64,000 nucleotides of DNA. Origin: Prolixibacteraceae bacterium. GTDB lineage: Bacteria; Bacteroidota; Bacteroidia; Bacteroidales; Prolixibacteraceae. How positions within the stretch are numbered: the stretch's first letter is position 1; every line of letters begins with the position of its first letter. The notes below the pieces were generated by a model. That model ran no database searches. It was not told the DNA's origin and saw only the letters and a program-made list of their open reading frames with translations. Shown here in pieces: positions 47,970-57,165 of this stretch. Both the position numbers and the translations under genes were made by a program. Location of the stretch: positions 1,674,001-1,738,000 of the forward strand of contig CP081303.1 in assembly GCA_019720755.1 (NCBI GenBank), given 5' to 3'.

Positions 47970-47997
47970 AGCAAAGGGCCTTCATTTGCCTTTTGCT
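47970..47997 (+). terminator. Weak hairpin between the nucleotidyltransferase and kinase genes
   Basis: AGCAAAGG pairs with CCTTTTGCT with one bulged base. Likely attenuating rather than fully terminating, since the genes seem to work together. Confidence 0.4.
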
Positions 47998-48021
47998 ATT
48001 TCCAATAAAAAAGACTAAACC

Positions 48022-49113
48022 ATGAACAATGAATTGTTAATGAATTTAGCTGGACAGTTTCAGCTAAAGGGAGATGTATGTACTGTGAAACCTTTAGGTG
48101 AAGGTTTTATCAATGATACTTTTATTGTAAAGACAGAGTCTGACGTGACTCCAAATTATATTCTTCAGCGTAAAAATAAAAATATCTTTACGAATGTTCC
48201 AGCCATGATGGACAATATCCTGAAGGTGACGACTCACCTCAAAAATAAGGTGGTTGAGCAAGGTGGAAACCCTGATCGTGAAGCGATGACAATTATTTTG
48301 GCTAATGATGGTAAAAGATATTATCAAGATGCTGAGGGGGAATATTGGGCTGTATGTGAATTTATAGCTGATACTATCGCTTATCAAAATGCTGAAACTC
48401 CAGAATTGGCTTATGCTGGTGGTAAAGGAATTGGTAAATTCCAAAATATGCTTTCAGATATGAAAGAGCCACTAGTGGATATCCTTCCTGGTTTTCACAA
48501 TATAAAAATACGTTTTGATCAGTGGGATGAGGTGATCGCAAAAGATCCTGTTGGTAGAGTGAAAGAGGTGAAAGAAGAGATTGCTTGGATTGAAGATCGT
48601 CGTGCTAAGATGATGGAATTTTGGGCTTTGGTGGAAGATGGAACAATTCCTTCACGTGTTACTCACAACGATACTAAGATTAATAATATATTATTTGATA
48701 AGCAGGGTGACGTGCTTTGTGTTATTGATTTGGATACAGTTCTTAATAGCCCTGTATTGAATGATTATGGGGATGCACTTCGTTCTTATACCAATACAGG
48801 GTTAGAGGATGATGAGAACTTAGACAATGTATCAATGGATTTCGAGATATTCAAGGCATACACTGAAGGTTACCTTTCTGAAACAAAAGCTTTCTTAACA
48901 GAAAGTGAGAAAGATTGGTTGGCATTCGGTGGTTTATATATCACTTATGAGCAGGTATTACGCTTCTTGATGGACTATATTGATGGTGATAATTACTATA
49001 AAACGAAGTCAGAATCTCACAATTTAGTTAGAACAAAAGCACAGTATGCTTTGCTTCAAAGTATGGAAGCACAGTATGCTAAAATGAAAGAATTCGTTCA
49101 AGCTTGTTCTTAA
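48022..49113 (+). CDS. APH-family sugar kinase, N-acetylhexosamine kinase-like
   Basis: A 363-residue phosphotransferase of the aminoglycoside phosphotransferase/choline-kinase fold. The nucleotide-binding start is PLGEGFINDTFIV, followed by YILQRKNKNIF; the catalytic block is VTHNDTKINNIL and the metal block VIDLDTVL. The pattern resembles N-acetylhexosamine 1-kinases (NahK) more than antibiotic kinases, and pairing with a nucleotidyltransferase supports sugar-1-phosphate formation. This is inference; a search against NahK would decide. Confidence 0.75.
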   Translation: MNNELLMNLAGQFQLKGDVCTVKPLGEGFINDTFIVKTESDVTPNYILQRKNKNIFTNVPAMMDNILKVTTHLKNKVVEQGGNPDREAMTIILANDGKRYYQDAEGEYWAVCEFIADTIAYQNAETPELAYAGGKGIGKFQNMLSDMKEPLVDILPGFHNIKIRFDQWDEVIAKDPVGRVKEVKEEIAWIEDRRAKMMEFWALVEDGTIPSRVTHNDTKINNILFDKQGDVLCVIDLDTVLNSPVLNDYGDALRSYTNTGLEDDENLDNVSMDFEIFKAYTEGYLSETKAFLTESEKDWLAFGGLYITYEQVLRFLMDYIDGDNYYKTKSESHNLVRTKAQYALLQSMEAQYAKMKEFVQACS

Positions 49114-49122
49114 TTATTTGAA

Positions 49123-49168
49123 AAATATTCAGTTGTTGTGTGAAAAAAAATGCAACAACTGAATATTT
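49123..49168 (+). terminator. Strong terminator hairpin after the sugar kinase
   Basis: Perfect 16-bp stem, AAATATTCAGTTGTTG (49123-49138) against its complement at 49153-49168, with a 14-base A-rich loop. Located 10 bases after the kinase stop. Confidence 0.75.
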
Positions 49169-49262
49169 ATGTCTAGAATGTGATGATAGTTTTATGCTTA
49201 TATCTTATCTTTGTTGTTGTTAAACCAAAGCAAGATCGATATTATACTAACAAACTATTGTC

Positions 49263-50198
49263 ATGAATAGGTCTATTTTCATAATCATCATTCTATTTTT
49301 TTCGTCTCTTCTCTGTCTTGGGCAGAAAAAGGACGTGTTTGTGGTGACAGGTAAGGTGGTCCTAGAGCGTGATGTCGATCAAGAGATCACCATTTCTGCT
49401 ATTTGTGTTGGAACAAATGATATCTACGCAAAGAAATATCTTAAATCAAAAGAACCTTTCTCGTTAAAATTTGAGTTTAATAAGGAGTATTTGATTGAAT
49501 TTTCCAGTGAGAATTTCTATAAAAAATCAATAGGTATTGACACCCACATAGATGCGGTGGTGATGAATAGACTTGGAGAGATTGCTCCTTTCTCAATGAT
49601 GGTAACTCTTTTCCAAGAAGTAGAAGGAATTGATGATAGCTTTACTCAAAAACCTGTAGGAAAGATATATTTTGATGACTATATTACCGGTTTTACTGCT
49701 GATGTCTTTACTCAAGATTTTGATATTGAGAAATATATATCCACGGAGAAAAAGAAGATGGAGCAGGAGTTTGCGATTAAAACAAAGAAACAGTCGTCTA
49801 AAGCCAATTCCAAAGAACGTGTTCTAGAGGTACGAAGCTCTTGGAGTAAATATCAAAATGATAAATCGTATTCTGAACTTGTCTTCTCTGCAGATAGTCT
49901 ATACGGAAAGAAAATGTACAATCTTGCTCGTTTTTATTATGTGAAGGCTTTGAATAAGGCTAAAGATAATAGTTACTGTCTTGGTTCTATCAATAAGTGT
50001 CAAAAGAAGGTGGATCAAGAGCTTCGTAATATTCGGGTTTTAGAGGTGAAAGCACTAATTGATTTAGGGGACTCACTTTTTTCATTGGAGAAGTATTGCA
50101 GGGCTAGGTTTATCTATAACAAGGCCCATCTGAAGGTTCCAATGGATCGTTCTATTTCACAAAAGATTGATCATTGTAACCAGCTTATTAATCAATAG
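49263..50198 (+). CDS. Secreted protein with two TPR-like repeats, unknown function
   Basis: A 311-residue exported protein: signal peptide (1-20, cleavage near LCLGQ), a beta-rich domain (about 25-130) reminiscent of Bacteroidota carboxypeptidase-regulatory-like or OmpA-associated modules, a charged linker, then two TPR-like repeats (DSLYGKKMYNLARFYYVKAL and DSLFSLEKYCRARFIYNKAH, about 205-300). No catalytic motif seen. A -7-like TATCTTTG lies at 49206-49213, but no convincing -33 box. Terminated by the hairpin at 50219-50246. Confidence 0.7.
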   Translation: MNRSIFIIIILFFSSLLCLGQKKDVFVVTGKVVLERDVDQEITISAICVGTNDIYAKKYLKSKEPFSLKFEFNKEYLIEFSSENFYKKSIGIDTHIDAVVMNRLGEIAPFSMMVTLFQEVEGIDDSFTQKPVGKIYFDDYITGFTADVFTQDFDIEKYISTEKKKMEQEFAIKTKKQSSKANSKERVLEVRSSWSKYQNDKSYSELVFSADSLYGKKMYNLARFYYVKALNKAKDNSYCLGSINKCQKKVDQELRNIRVLEVKALIDLGDSLFSLEKYCRARFIYNKAHLKVPMDRSISQKIDHCNQLINQ

Positions 50199-50218
50199 CT
50201 TATTTTCTGTCAATTTTG

Positions 50219-50246
50219 GGCTTTTGTCATTTTCTTGACAAAAGCC
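50219..50246 (+). terminator. Terminator of the secreted TPR-like protein gene
   Basis: Perfect 11-bp stem GGCTTTTGTCA / TGACAAAAGCC with a 6-base loop, 20 bases after the stop. The IS66 element inserted 18 bases farther on. Confidence 0.75.
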
Positions 50247-50263
50247 AGTCTATCTATCTTTTT

Positions 50264-51926
50264 GTAACTACTCAGGTTCTTTTTGAGTCTAATAATCACA
50301 CAAAAGTTCCAAACACGTTGTTTTAGTGATGATTGTTAATAATAATAGGCCGTATTGTTGATTACTTTCTGTTATAATATTTTCTAATTTGTCAAGATCG
50401 ATGAATCTTTGTAGTCATGAGAACAATTGATTGTTTAGAACAAGAAAATAGAGCTTTAAAGAAGCAGGTTGAGTCCTTAAAGGAAGAGCTAGACAGAGTG
50501 ATGTCACGAGTTCAAGCTTTGTCACAAGAGAATACTATGCTTCATGAAAAAGTAAAGGATCTAGAAGATAAACTATCGCGTAATCATAAAAACAGTAGTA
50601 ATAGTAGTTTTCCACCTTCAAGAGATTTACATACAGTAAAGAAAAATCAATCACTTCGAAATAAATCCACTAGGAAACCCGGAGGTCAACCCAACCATAA
50701 AGGATCGACATTACAACAGAGTGATTTTCCAACAAGCATAGAGTCATATTATCCTCCATCGACATGTCAGTGTGGTAATACATTAAATCAAGAAGACGCT
50801 AGCTTGTTATGCAAACGTCAGGTTTTTGACATACCACCTGTTCTTGAACAAATCTGCACGGAGCATCGTCTTTATGAAAATAGATGCAGTTGTGGTCAAC
50901 TACACAAAGGTTCTATGCCCTCGAATATAAAAGCACCTGTCCAATACGGTTCTCATTTACGATCACTAATTGTAAGCTTGTATGTTGAACATTATATCCC
51001 TTTAAACCGTATTGGTTCACTAGTGGAAGAGATAACATCATTTAAAATTGGAGATGGGACTATTACTAATATTTTAAATAAAGCCCAAGAGGTGATGACT
51101 CCTTTATATGAATCACTTCGTGAATCGATATCCAAATCCAGTGTAGTTGGCTCAGACGAAACAGGTTGCAAGATCAATGGAGGCAAAGGATGGATGTGGG
51201 TATGGCAAAATCATGAGGTAACATTCATTACAGCCAATAAGTCTAGAGGGTATAAAGTTGTAGTAGAAAATTTTAAAAAAGGATTTATTAATGCGACCTT
51301 AGTCAGTGACTGTTATGCTTCACAATTAAAAACTCCAGCCAAACATTATCAACTATGTTTAGCACATTTACAACGAGAATTAATCTACATTAAACAACAA
51401 ACGAATAACAGTTGGGCAGAGGATATTTTGAATATATTCTATAAAGCCATGAAATTAAAGAGAGAATCAGCCAAGAACCAATATCCTTTAAAAGAAAAAT
51501 CAATATTTAAAGAACAGCTTTTATTACTGTTGAAAAATGACGAGTATGACGATCAGCTAGATGAGATCAAGACATTACGGAGTCGATTAATTAAAAGGAT
51601 TGATAGTGTGTTTACTTTCTTAGAGTATTACGAAGTTCCTTTTGACAACAATGCATCCGAAAGGTCAATACGTAATATTAAAATAAAACAAAAAGTATCT
51701 GCAGGTTATCGAACAGAAGAAGGAGCCTAAAGGTATGCCATGTTACGCTCTATTGTTGATACACTTAAAAAACAAGGAAAGAGTGTAGTGAGAATGATTG
51801 CTCATTGGTTATCTCAAAACCATCTTAAGGTCAGTTGGCAATAAAATAATTTACACATTATATATTTTCTGAACCTCCATTCTTTAGCGAATGGAGGCTA
51901 AACTATAAATGAACCAGAGTAGTTAC
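50264..51926 (+). mobile_element. IS66-family element, single-gene (ISBst12-like) type
   Basis: About 1,663 bp with terminal inverted repeats GTAACTACTCAGGTTC and, at the far end on the complementary strand, GTAACTACTCTGGTTC. The flanks ATCTTTTT / ATCTTTTG match at seven of eight bases, as expected for the 8-bp duplication of IS66. Only the large transposase gene is present; the accessory tnpA/tnpB genes are absent, as in the ISBst12 subgroup. Confidence 0.85.
50417..51844 (+). pseudogene. IS66-family transposase (TnpC) with one in-frame stop
   Basis: A coiled-coil N-terminus (1-50), the HKNSSNSSFPPS zinc-finger-associated block, a Cys-rich finger (CQCGNTL...CSCGQ), then the DDE domain with VGSDETGCK, LVSDCYASQ and VPFDNNASERSIRN. 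A TAA at 51728-51730 (a single C-to-T change would restore Gln) cuts off the last 37 codons (RYAMLRSIVDTLKK and on), which continue in frame to 51842-51844. The catalytic residues precede the stop, so partial activity is conceivable. Confidence 0.85.
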
Positions 51927-52384
51927 ATCTTTTGTTCTATGTTGAAGTGTTATGATAACCCTTCTTATTTAACAGTATCTCTATTCTATTCGTGTTTGGG
52001 GCGTTTATGTTTCATCTTGTTCTAAACCTTCATCTTATTGACCCCGTTGGATGTACTTTCACATCGATTCTAGATATTTTTATCAGTAATTATCTTTGAC
52101 TATCTATAGTCTTTTGTGTAAGCATAACTTTTGTTTTAAGAAGAAGTGTATGGACATATTTCTTTGTTTATCTTTCTGTAAGATATGAAGTTTTGATTCT
52201 GTCTGCCCTTCTATTTGTGTCGATTAATATCGAGAACTGCTAGAATTCCTTATTATTTTGGCCTTTTACCAAGATCTTATTTGTGGGGTATCGTTGCGTT
52301 CAAAATTCATGATTTTTCACTCTTTTCTTTGTTTTTTTATTCTGTTTTATGGAGTCTTAGTCTATTGTTTTTATATGGATTCCG

Positions 52385-52450
52385 TTACCCTTTGGTTACC
52401 CTTTAGATACCCTTTGGTTACTCTTAGGGTAACTAAAGGGTAACCAAAGG
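52385..52450. repeat. Array of 11-bp units, four direct then two inverted
   Basis: TTACCCTTTGG, TTACCCTTTAG, ATACCCTTTGG and TTACTCTTAGG run head to tail (52385-52428), followed by GTAACTAAAGG and GTAACCAAAGG (52429-52450), which are the same unit reversed. This creates a perfect 15-bp inverted repeat, 52407-52421 against 52440-52454, able to form a cruciform. Confidence 0.85.
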
Positions 52451-52586
52451 GTATGTTATATGTCTAGAAGATAAGGTCGATTTTTTTCTCTAGAATATAG
52501 TCTAAATGAAGAGGTTCAATGTTTTGTTGGAGAAAGAATTCCGGATGGGACAGTGAGTTAGGCGAATTGTTTGGTTTGTAGTTTAT

Positions 52587-52619
52587 AAAGGGGCCTTCTT
52601 TTATGATGAAAGCCCCTTT
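52587..52619 (-). terminator. Terminator of the sialate O-acetylesterase-like gene
   Basis: AAAGGGGC (52587-52594) pairs with GCCCCTTT (52612-52619). It lies just past the minus-strand stop at 52624. Confidence 0.6.
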
Positions 52620-52623
52620 GTTA

Positions 52624-54030
52624 TTACCAATTGTCGGTTCTAAAACAAGTTGCAGGAATACCTGCTGTATTGTATAGTGTTGCTGGGATATAGTCTTTAA
52701 ATGCGTATCTTACTGATTGGATCGATTTTACTTTGGAGCACTCAACCGTAATAGAGTTGTCCTTTCTGTTGATTCGAGCAACTGCAAAGTGGAATTTCTT
52801 ATCTGAATCAGCGACTTCAAAGCCTAATAGTTTCTGATCGAAAGTGGTCAATCCATTGGCAGTGTTCTTCAGATAGACTTTAACCGAAGTTGATCCTAAT
52901 CCCTCTGCATGATCCAACATAGGAGGATCACATGAGATCGTTTTGTATCCATATGTTTTGTTCAAAGCAAGGTAAGCCAATCTTTTTCCTACAATTTGTT
53001 TCTTTTGAGGATGAATGCAGCTGTAGCTTCCTACGTCAAGTGTAACGGCCATACCTGTATTCTCGACTAAATCTAAAACTTTATTTTGTTGTTCTTTTAA
53101 TTCCGATGCTTTGCGACCTTTGTAATTATAAGGTGCAATCTGAACGAAGTAAAAAGGCATTTTCGCATCTCCCCAAAGTTGTCTCCACCTTCCAATCATG
53201 GCTTGGCTTAACCGTGCATAATTTTCTGGGTTAAAACAGTTTGCTTCTCCTTGGTACCATAAGAAACCTTTTGCTTTGTAATTTGTAATTGGGTTGATCA
53301 TACCATTAAAAAGAAGCGTTGCTGTTTTATGTCCATTGTTTTCTGGAACTTTTGTTGGAATTGGAATACCATTAAAGAGCTTCAATGAAGTGGGGTCCAT
53401 CCAAGCTTCAATAGTCGAAGCTCCTCTAGAAGTAGAGATAATACCAACAGGAACCCCTGTGCTTTTTTGTATCTCTTGCGCAAAATTATAGGCAACGGCA
53501 CTAAAATCTGGGGCATTTTGAATCGATGAAACTTTCCATTCTCCCTTGACTTTATTTAACGGTTTTGCTGAGAGTTTGATTCCTACTTTAAAGAAACGAA
53601 TGTTGTCATTGTTCGCTGAAAGAATCATGTCGTTGCTCCCTTCTACCGGTTGACATCGATATCCTTTGATTGGCATATACATATTGGATTGACCAGAGCA
53701 TACCCATACATCTCCCATTAAAATGTCGGTAATGTCATGAGACGAACTCCCTTTTATGTGAAGCTTGTAAGGGCCTCCTGCTTTAGGTGTCCTTAGGATT
53801 ATTTTCCATTTTCCTTCATTGTTTGTGATTGTTTGTAGGTCTTTGCTCCATGAAGTAGTGACCTTGATCTTTTGTCCAGGAGTATCCCAGCCCCAAAGAA
53901 GCACTTCTGACTCTCTTTGAAGTACCATGTGGTCTTGGATCAGACTTGCTAATTTCGTTTCCGCATACGCAGTCTGAATACTGAAAAGAAGAAGGAAAAG
54001 AAGAAAAAGATTTTGTCTCAAGTTATTCAT
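52624..54030 (-). CDS. Sialate O-acetylesterase-like SGNH hydrolase
   Basis: A 468-residue secreted esterase that removes O-acetyl groups from sialic acid or other glycans. Signal peptide (1-23, cleavage near TAYA). The N-terminal beta domain starts ASLIQDHMVLQRES, then the SASA/SGNH blocks: VWVCSGQSNMYMP (nucleophile Ser in GQSNM), FLWYQGEANC and the C-terminal IHPQKKQIVGKRLA (Asp/His block). Isolated gene ending at its own hairpin. Glycan substrate unknown. Confidence 0.9.
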   Translation of the reverse strand: MNNLRQNLFLLFLLLFSIQTAYAETKLASLIQDHMVLQRESEVLLWGWDTPGQKIKVTTSWSKDLQTITNNEGKWKIILRTPKAGGPYKLHIKGSSSHDITDILMGDVWVCSGQSNMYMPIKGYRCQPVEGSNDMILSANNDNIRFFKVGIKLSAKPLNKVKGEWKVSSIQNAPDFSAVAYNFAQEIQKSTGVPVGIISTSRGASTIEAWMDPTSLKLFNGIPIPTKVPENNGHKTATLLFNGMINPITNYKAKGFLWYQGEANCFNPENYARLSQAMIGRWRQLWGDAKMPFYFVQIAPYNYKGRKASELKEQQNKVLDLVENTGMAVTLDVGSYSCIHPQKKQIVGKRLAYLALNKTYGYKTISCDPPMLDHAEGLGSTSVKVYLKNTANGLTTFDQKLLGFEVADSDKKFHFAVARINRKDNSITVECSKVKSIQSVRYAFKDYIPATLYNTAGIPATCFRTDNW

Positions 54031-54257
54031 ATTATATTATGATTGATTAATTATTTATATGTAAAAAAGCTATTTTAATATTGAAATCAAAACATAAATA
54101 ATAAATTAAGGTTAAATAATGTAATTAATGGGATCGTATGTGTCTGATTATATGGTATGCATACTATATTGGGCTAAAGGGATATTTAGAGATTGATTGT
54201 GAATATTTATATTTGATAATAAGAATTAATACTGATGAAATCTTTATCGTTAATTTT

Positions 54258-54848
54258 ATGAAAAGAATTGAACTAATATTGTCTATTTTAGTAGGAGTGA
54301 TGCTTGTGGCCAAGATCGCTATGATTCATCATTTTACTACAACCAACTATATCATACTTGCTCTTTTTACACTTTTTTATATGATATGGGGAATTGTAGG
54401 GTTTAAGGATGTGAGGGCAAGACATTTAATAAAGCGAAGGACCTATCGAAATTATGGTCTTTATAAACGTTATTTTCCTATTGTAAATGGATTTACATTG
54501 GGGATGATTACCTTAGGTTCGATATTTAAGTTTAAGTTGATGTCTAACTATTATTGGGTTTTATGGTTTGGAGTGATCTTAACGATAATCATATTTTTCA
54601 TGGAGGTTTTTGATTATGTTAGGAGTAAAAAAGTAAAGATTCCTAGGCCTATTTTCAGGTCATTGGGCTGGATTATTTTGGGTAGCATTATCTTAAATTC
54701 TTCTGGGCTTGGAATAGTGAAATTGCGTTATAGAAATCATCCTGAAGTGATTCGAGCTTATGAGCTACATTTGAAACATCCTCATGATGTTAGATATCTT
54801 GATGCTTATAAGAGATATGTCAAACGCATTGACGAAGACCGTCGATAG
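54258..54848 (+). CDS. Membrane protein of unknown function
   Basis: About 196 residues from an ATG at 54258; an upstream start at 54138 would add 40 residues rich in Tyr/Ile that look like untranslated sequence. Four to five hydrophobic helices (about 5-22, 27-46, 77-95, 99-117, 131-150), then a short cytoplasmic His/Arg-rich tail. No motif recognised. Confidence 0.6.
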   Translation: MKRIELILSILVGVMLVAKIAMIHHFTTTNYIILALFTLFYMIWGIVGFKDVRARHLIKRRTYRNYGLYKRYFPIVNGFTLGMITLGSIFKFKLMSNYYWVLWFGVILTIIIFFMEVFDYVRSKKVKIPRPIFRSLGWIILGSIILNSSGLGIVKLRYRNHPEVIRAYELHLKHPHDVRYLDAYKRYVKRIDEDRR

Positions 54849-54921
54849 TTTTTTTGAAGGTGATTTTTAATTGCTTCATATCGATTGCATGGGACTTTTT
54901 GACAGGAAACATGCTGTAATT

Positions 54922-54954
54922 TTTGTAAATAATAGTTTAAACAACTTATCTTTG
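54922..54954 (+). promoter_or_regulatory. Bacteroidota-type promoter of the M13 peptidase gene
   Basis: -33 box TTTG (54922-54925) and -7 box TATCTTTG (54947-54954), with 21 bases between, matching the Bacteroidota TTTG / TAnnTTTG consensus. The start codon at 54983 follows 28 bases later. Confidence 0.6.
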
Positions 54955-54982
54955 TTTGTTGACAAATTTTAAAACAAATAAA

Positions 54983-57025
54983 ATGAGTAGACGTGTAAAC
55001 TATAGTTTGGGGTGTTTTTGTGCAACTCTTGCCATAACATTCAGTGGGTGTTCGGTTGATTCAAAGAAGGATAATTCGGAGAAGATACCTGCAATTAATG
55101 TAGCAGATTTGGATTTGAAAGCAAATCCATGCAATGATTTTAATGCTTATGCCAACGGAGGTTGGAAAGCAAGTCATCCAATTCCATCTGATCGAAGTCG
55201 ATTTGGTACTTTTGACATGTTAGGAGATAGGGCACAAGCGCAGGTGAAAACTCTTTTCTCTGAGATAACTGGTGGAGAACATAAAGAGGGCACTAACGGA
55301 TATAAGATAGCAACATTCTATAACTTGGGAATGGATACTGCTAAGATCAACCGTGATGGGATATCTCCTATATCTGGGCTTTTGGAGTCTATTGATGCGA
55401 TAAAAGATAGAGCTGGATTGTTAGATCAAATTGCTTTTTTTCACCGTCATTTCATGAATCCTGGTTTTGCATTTTATGCAACTTCAGATATGAAAAATAG
55501 TGCTTATGTGATTGGTTACCTTAGTCAATCAGGGCTAGGTCTTCCTGACCGTGATTACTATACAGATAAAGGAGAACATGCTGATGAAATTCGTGCAGCT
55601 TACAAACTTCATATGACTAAAATGTTTGGTCTTACAGGAGATAAGAATGCACAAGAGACCACAAACATGGTGTATAACTTGGAGGATAAGCTAGCCAACA
55701 AGATGATGACTCGTTTGGAGTCTCGCTCTCCTGAGAATATTTACCATATCTATGATCTTGCTAGTTTGAAGAAACTTGCTCCTCAAATTGATTGGGATCA
55801 ATATTTCAAAGGAATTGGAGTAGATGAGGTGAAAGAGCTTAATGTTGAGCAACCAGAATATCTTCAATTTTTTGCGAAAGAGTTCGAAACACTAGATCTA
55901 GAAGTTTGGAAAAGCTATTTGAAATGGAATGTAATCAATGAGATGGCTTCTTATTTGTCATCAAACTTTGATAAGCAAAACTTCGAATTTTATGGTAAAA
56001 CGTTGAGTGGGAAAGAGCAGCAACTGCCTCGTTGGAAGCGTGTTCAAGGGTCTGTAAACTCTTCTTTGAGTGAAGCTATTGGACAGTTGTATGTGGAGAA
56101 ATATTTTCCTGCATCAGCCAAACAACGAATGGTAGATCTAGTTGGAAATCTTCGTGTTTCGTTGAAAGAACGTATCAAAGGACTTCCTTGGATGGGAGAA
56201 GAGACTAAAGTGAAAGCTTTAGAGAAACTAGCTGCGATTAATGTGAAGGTAGGATATCCTGATAAGTGGAAAGACTATAGTTCATTAAATATTAAAAATG
56301 ACTCGTATGTTCAAAATATTGTTCGTGCTTCAGCATTCTCTTTTGAAGAGAATAAAGCAAAACTTTATAAGCCTGTGGACCGTTTAGAGTGGGGAATGTC
56401 TCCACAAACAGTGAATGCATACTACTCACCAAGTATGAATGAGATCGTTTTTCCAGCTGCGATATTACAACCACCATTCTTTAATATGAATGCAGATGAC
56501 GCGGTTAATTATGGAGCTATTGGTGTAGTTATCGGTCATGAGATGACTCACGGTTTCGATGATGAAGGTCGTAAGTATGATAAAAATGGTAATTTTAATG
56601 ATTGGTGGACTGAAGATGATGCAAAACGTTTTGAGAAGAGAGCAAATATCTTAGTAAATCAATATAGTAGTTTCATTGTATCGGATACTGTTCATGCAAA
56701 TGGAAGCTTAACACTAGGTGAAAATATTGCTGACCTTGGAGGTGTGAATATCTCATACCAAGCTTTCCAAAAAGTGAAGAAAGATGATAAAAAGATTGAT
56801 GGATTTACTCCTAATCAGCGTTTCTTCTTAGCTTATGCTCATGTATGGGCGAGCAACACTCGTGAAGCAGAAAAATTAAGAAGAACAAAAACGGACCCAC
56901 ACTCTTTGGGTAAATATAGAACCAATGGTATATTACGTAATGTTCCCGCTTTTTATGAAGCTTTTTCAGTAAAAGAGGGCGATGCCATGTATCTTTCAAA
57001 AGAGCAGAGAGCAGAGATTTGGTAG
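54983..57025 (+). CDS. M13-family zinc metallopeptidase (neprilysin/PepO-like) lipoprotein
   Basis: About 680 residues from the ATG at 54983; the open frame begins nine codons earlier at a TTG. Lipobox TFSGC near residue 23. Short inter-lobe region AVNPCNDFNAYANGGW-type start (KANPCNDFNAYANGGW), then at the C-terminal part the zinc motif VVIGHEMTHGFDDEG and the third ligand block ENIADLGG, ending in the family's typical RCxxW-lacking bacterial form. It degrades short peptides on the cell surface or in the periplasm. Promoter and terminator are both visible, so it is monocistronic. Confidence 0.93.
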   Translation: MSRRVNYSLGCFCATLAITFSGCSVDSKKDNSEKIPAINVADLDLKANPCNDFNAYANGGWKASHPIPSDRSRFGTFDMLGDRAQAQVKTLFSEITGGEHKEGTNGYKIATFYNLGMDTAKINRDGISPISGLLESIDAIKDRAGLLDQIAFFHRHFMNPGFAFYATSDMKNSAYVIGYLSQSGLGLPDRDYYTDKGEHADEIRAAYKLHMTKMFGLTGDKNAQETTNMVYNLEDKLANKMMTRLESRSPENIYHIYDLASLKKLAPQIDWDQYFKGIGVDEVKELNVEQPEYLQFFAKEFETLDLEVWKSYLKWNVINEMASYLSSNFDKQNFEFYGKTLSGKEQQLPRWKRVQGSVNSSLSEAIGQLYVEKYFPASAKQRMVDLVGNLRVSLKERIKGLPWMGEETKVKALEKLAAINVKVGYPDKWKDYSSLNIKNDSYVQNIVRASAFSFEENKAKLYKPVDRLEWGMSPQTVNAYYSPSMNEIVFPAAILQPPFFNMNADDAVNYGAIGVVIGHEMTHGFDDEGRKYDKNGNFNDWWTEDDAKRFEKRANILVNQYSSFIVSDTVHANGSLTLGENIADLGGVNISYQAFQKVKKDDKKIDGFTPNQRFFLAYAHVWASNTREAEKLRRTKTDPHSLGKYRTNGILRNVPAFYEAFSVKEGDAMYLSKEQRAEIW

Positions 57026-57048
57026 TATCACTCTACTAAAAGATAATA

Positions 57049-57083
57049 AAAAGAGGATTTCACTTCGTGAAGTCCTCTTTTTT
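57049..57083 (+). terminator. Strong rho-independent terminator after the M13 peptidase
   Basis: A stem of about 15 bp (AAAAGAGGATTTCAC against GTGAAGTCCTCTTTT, one G-U pair) with a 3-base loop and a run of T, 23 bases past the stop. Confidence 0.88.
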
Positions 57084-57165
57084 GCTTTCAATAGATACTA
57101 TTGAGTTAAAAAGAGAGTTATTTATCTAAGGGTCTATTACTATTTTAAATAATATCAATAAATAT

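Larger units (their letters stand above)
51927..52623. other. Intergenic region with an 11-bp repeat array
   Basis: No supported gene; the short open frames here are T-rich and featureless. Contains the six-unit repeat at 52385-52450 and the hairpin at 52587-52619. Confidence 0.5.

Noticed and set aside
52215-52443. Two overlapping 61-63 codon open frames in the spacer before the esterase gene
   Set aside because: T-rich sequence, overlapping each other in different frames, running into the repeat array.
52385-52450. CRISPR array
   Set aside because: Units are 11 bases with no spacers and change orientation; no cas genes in the window.
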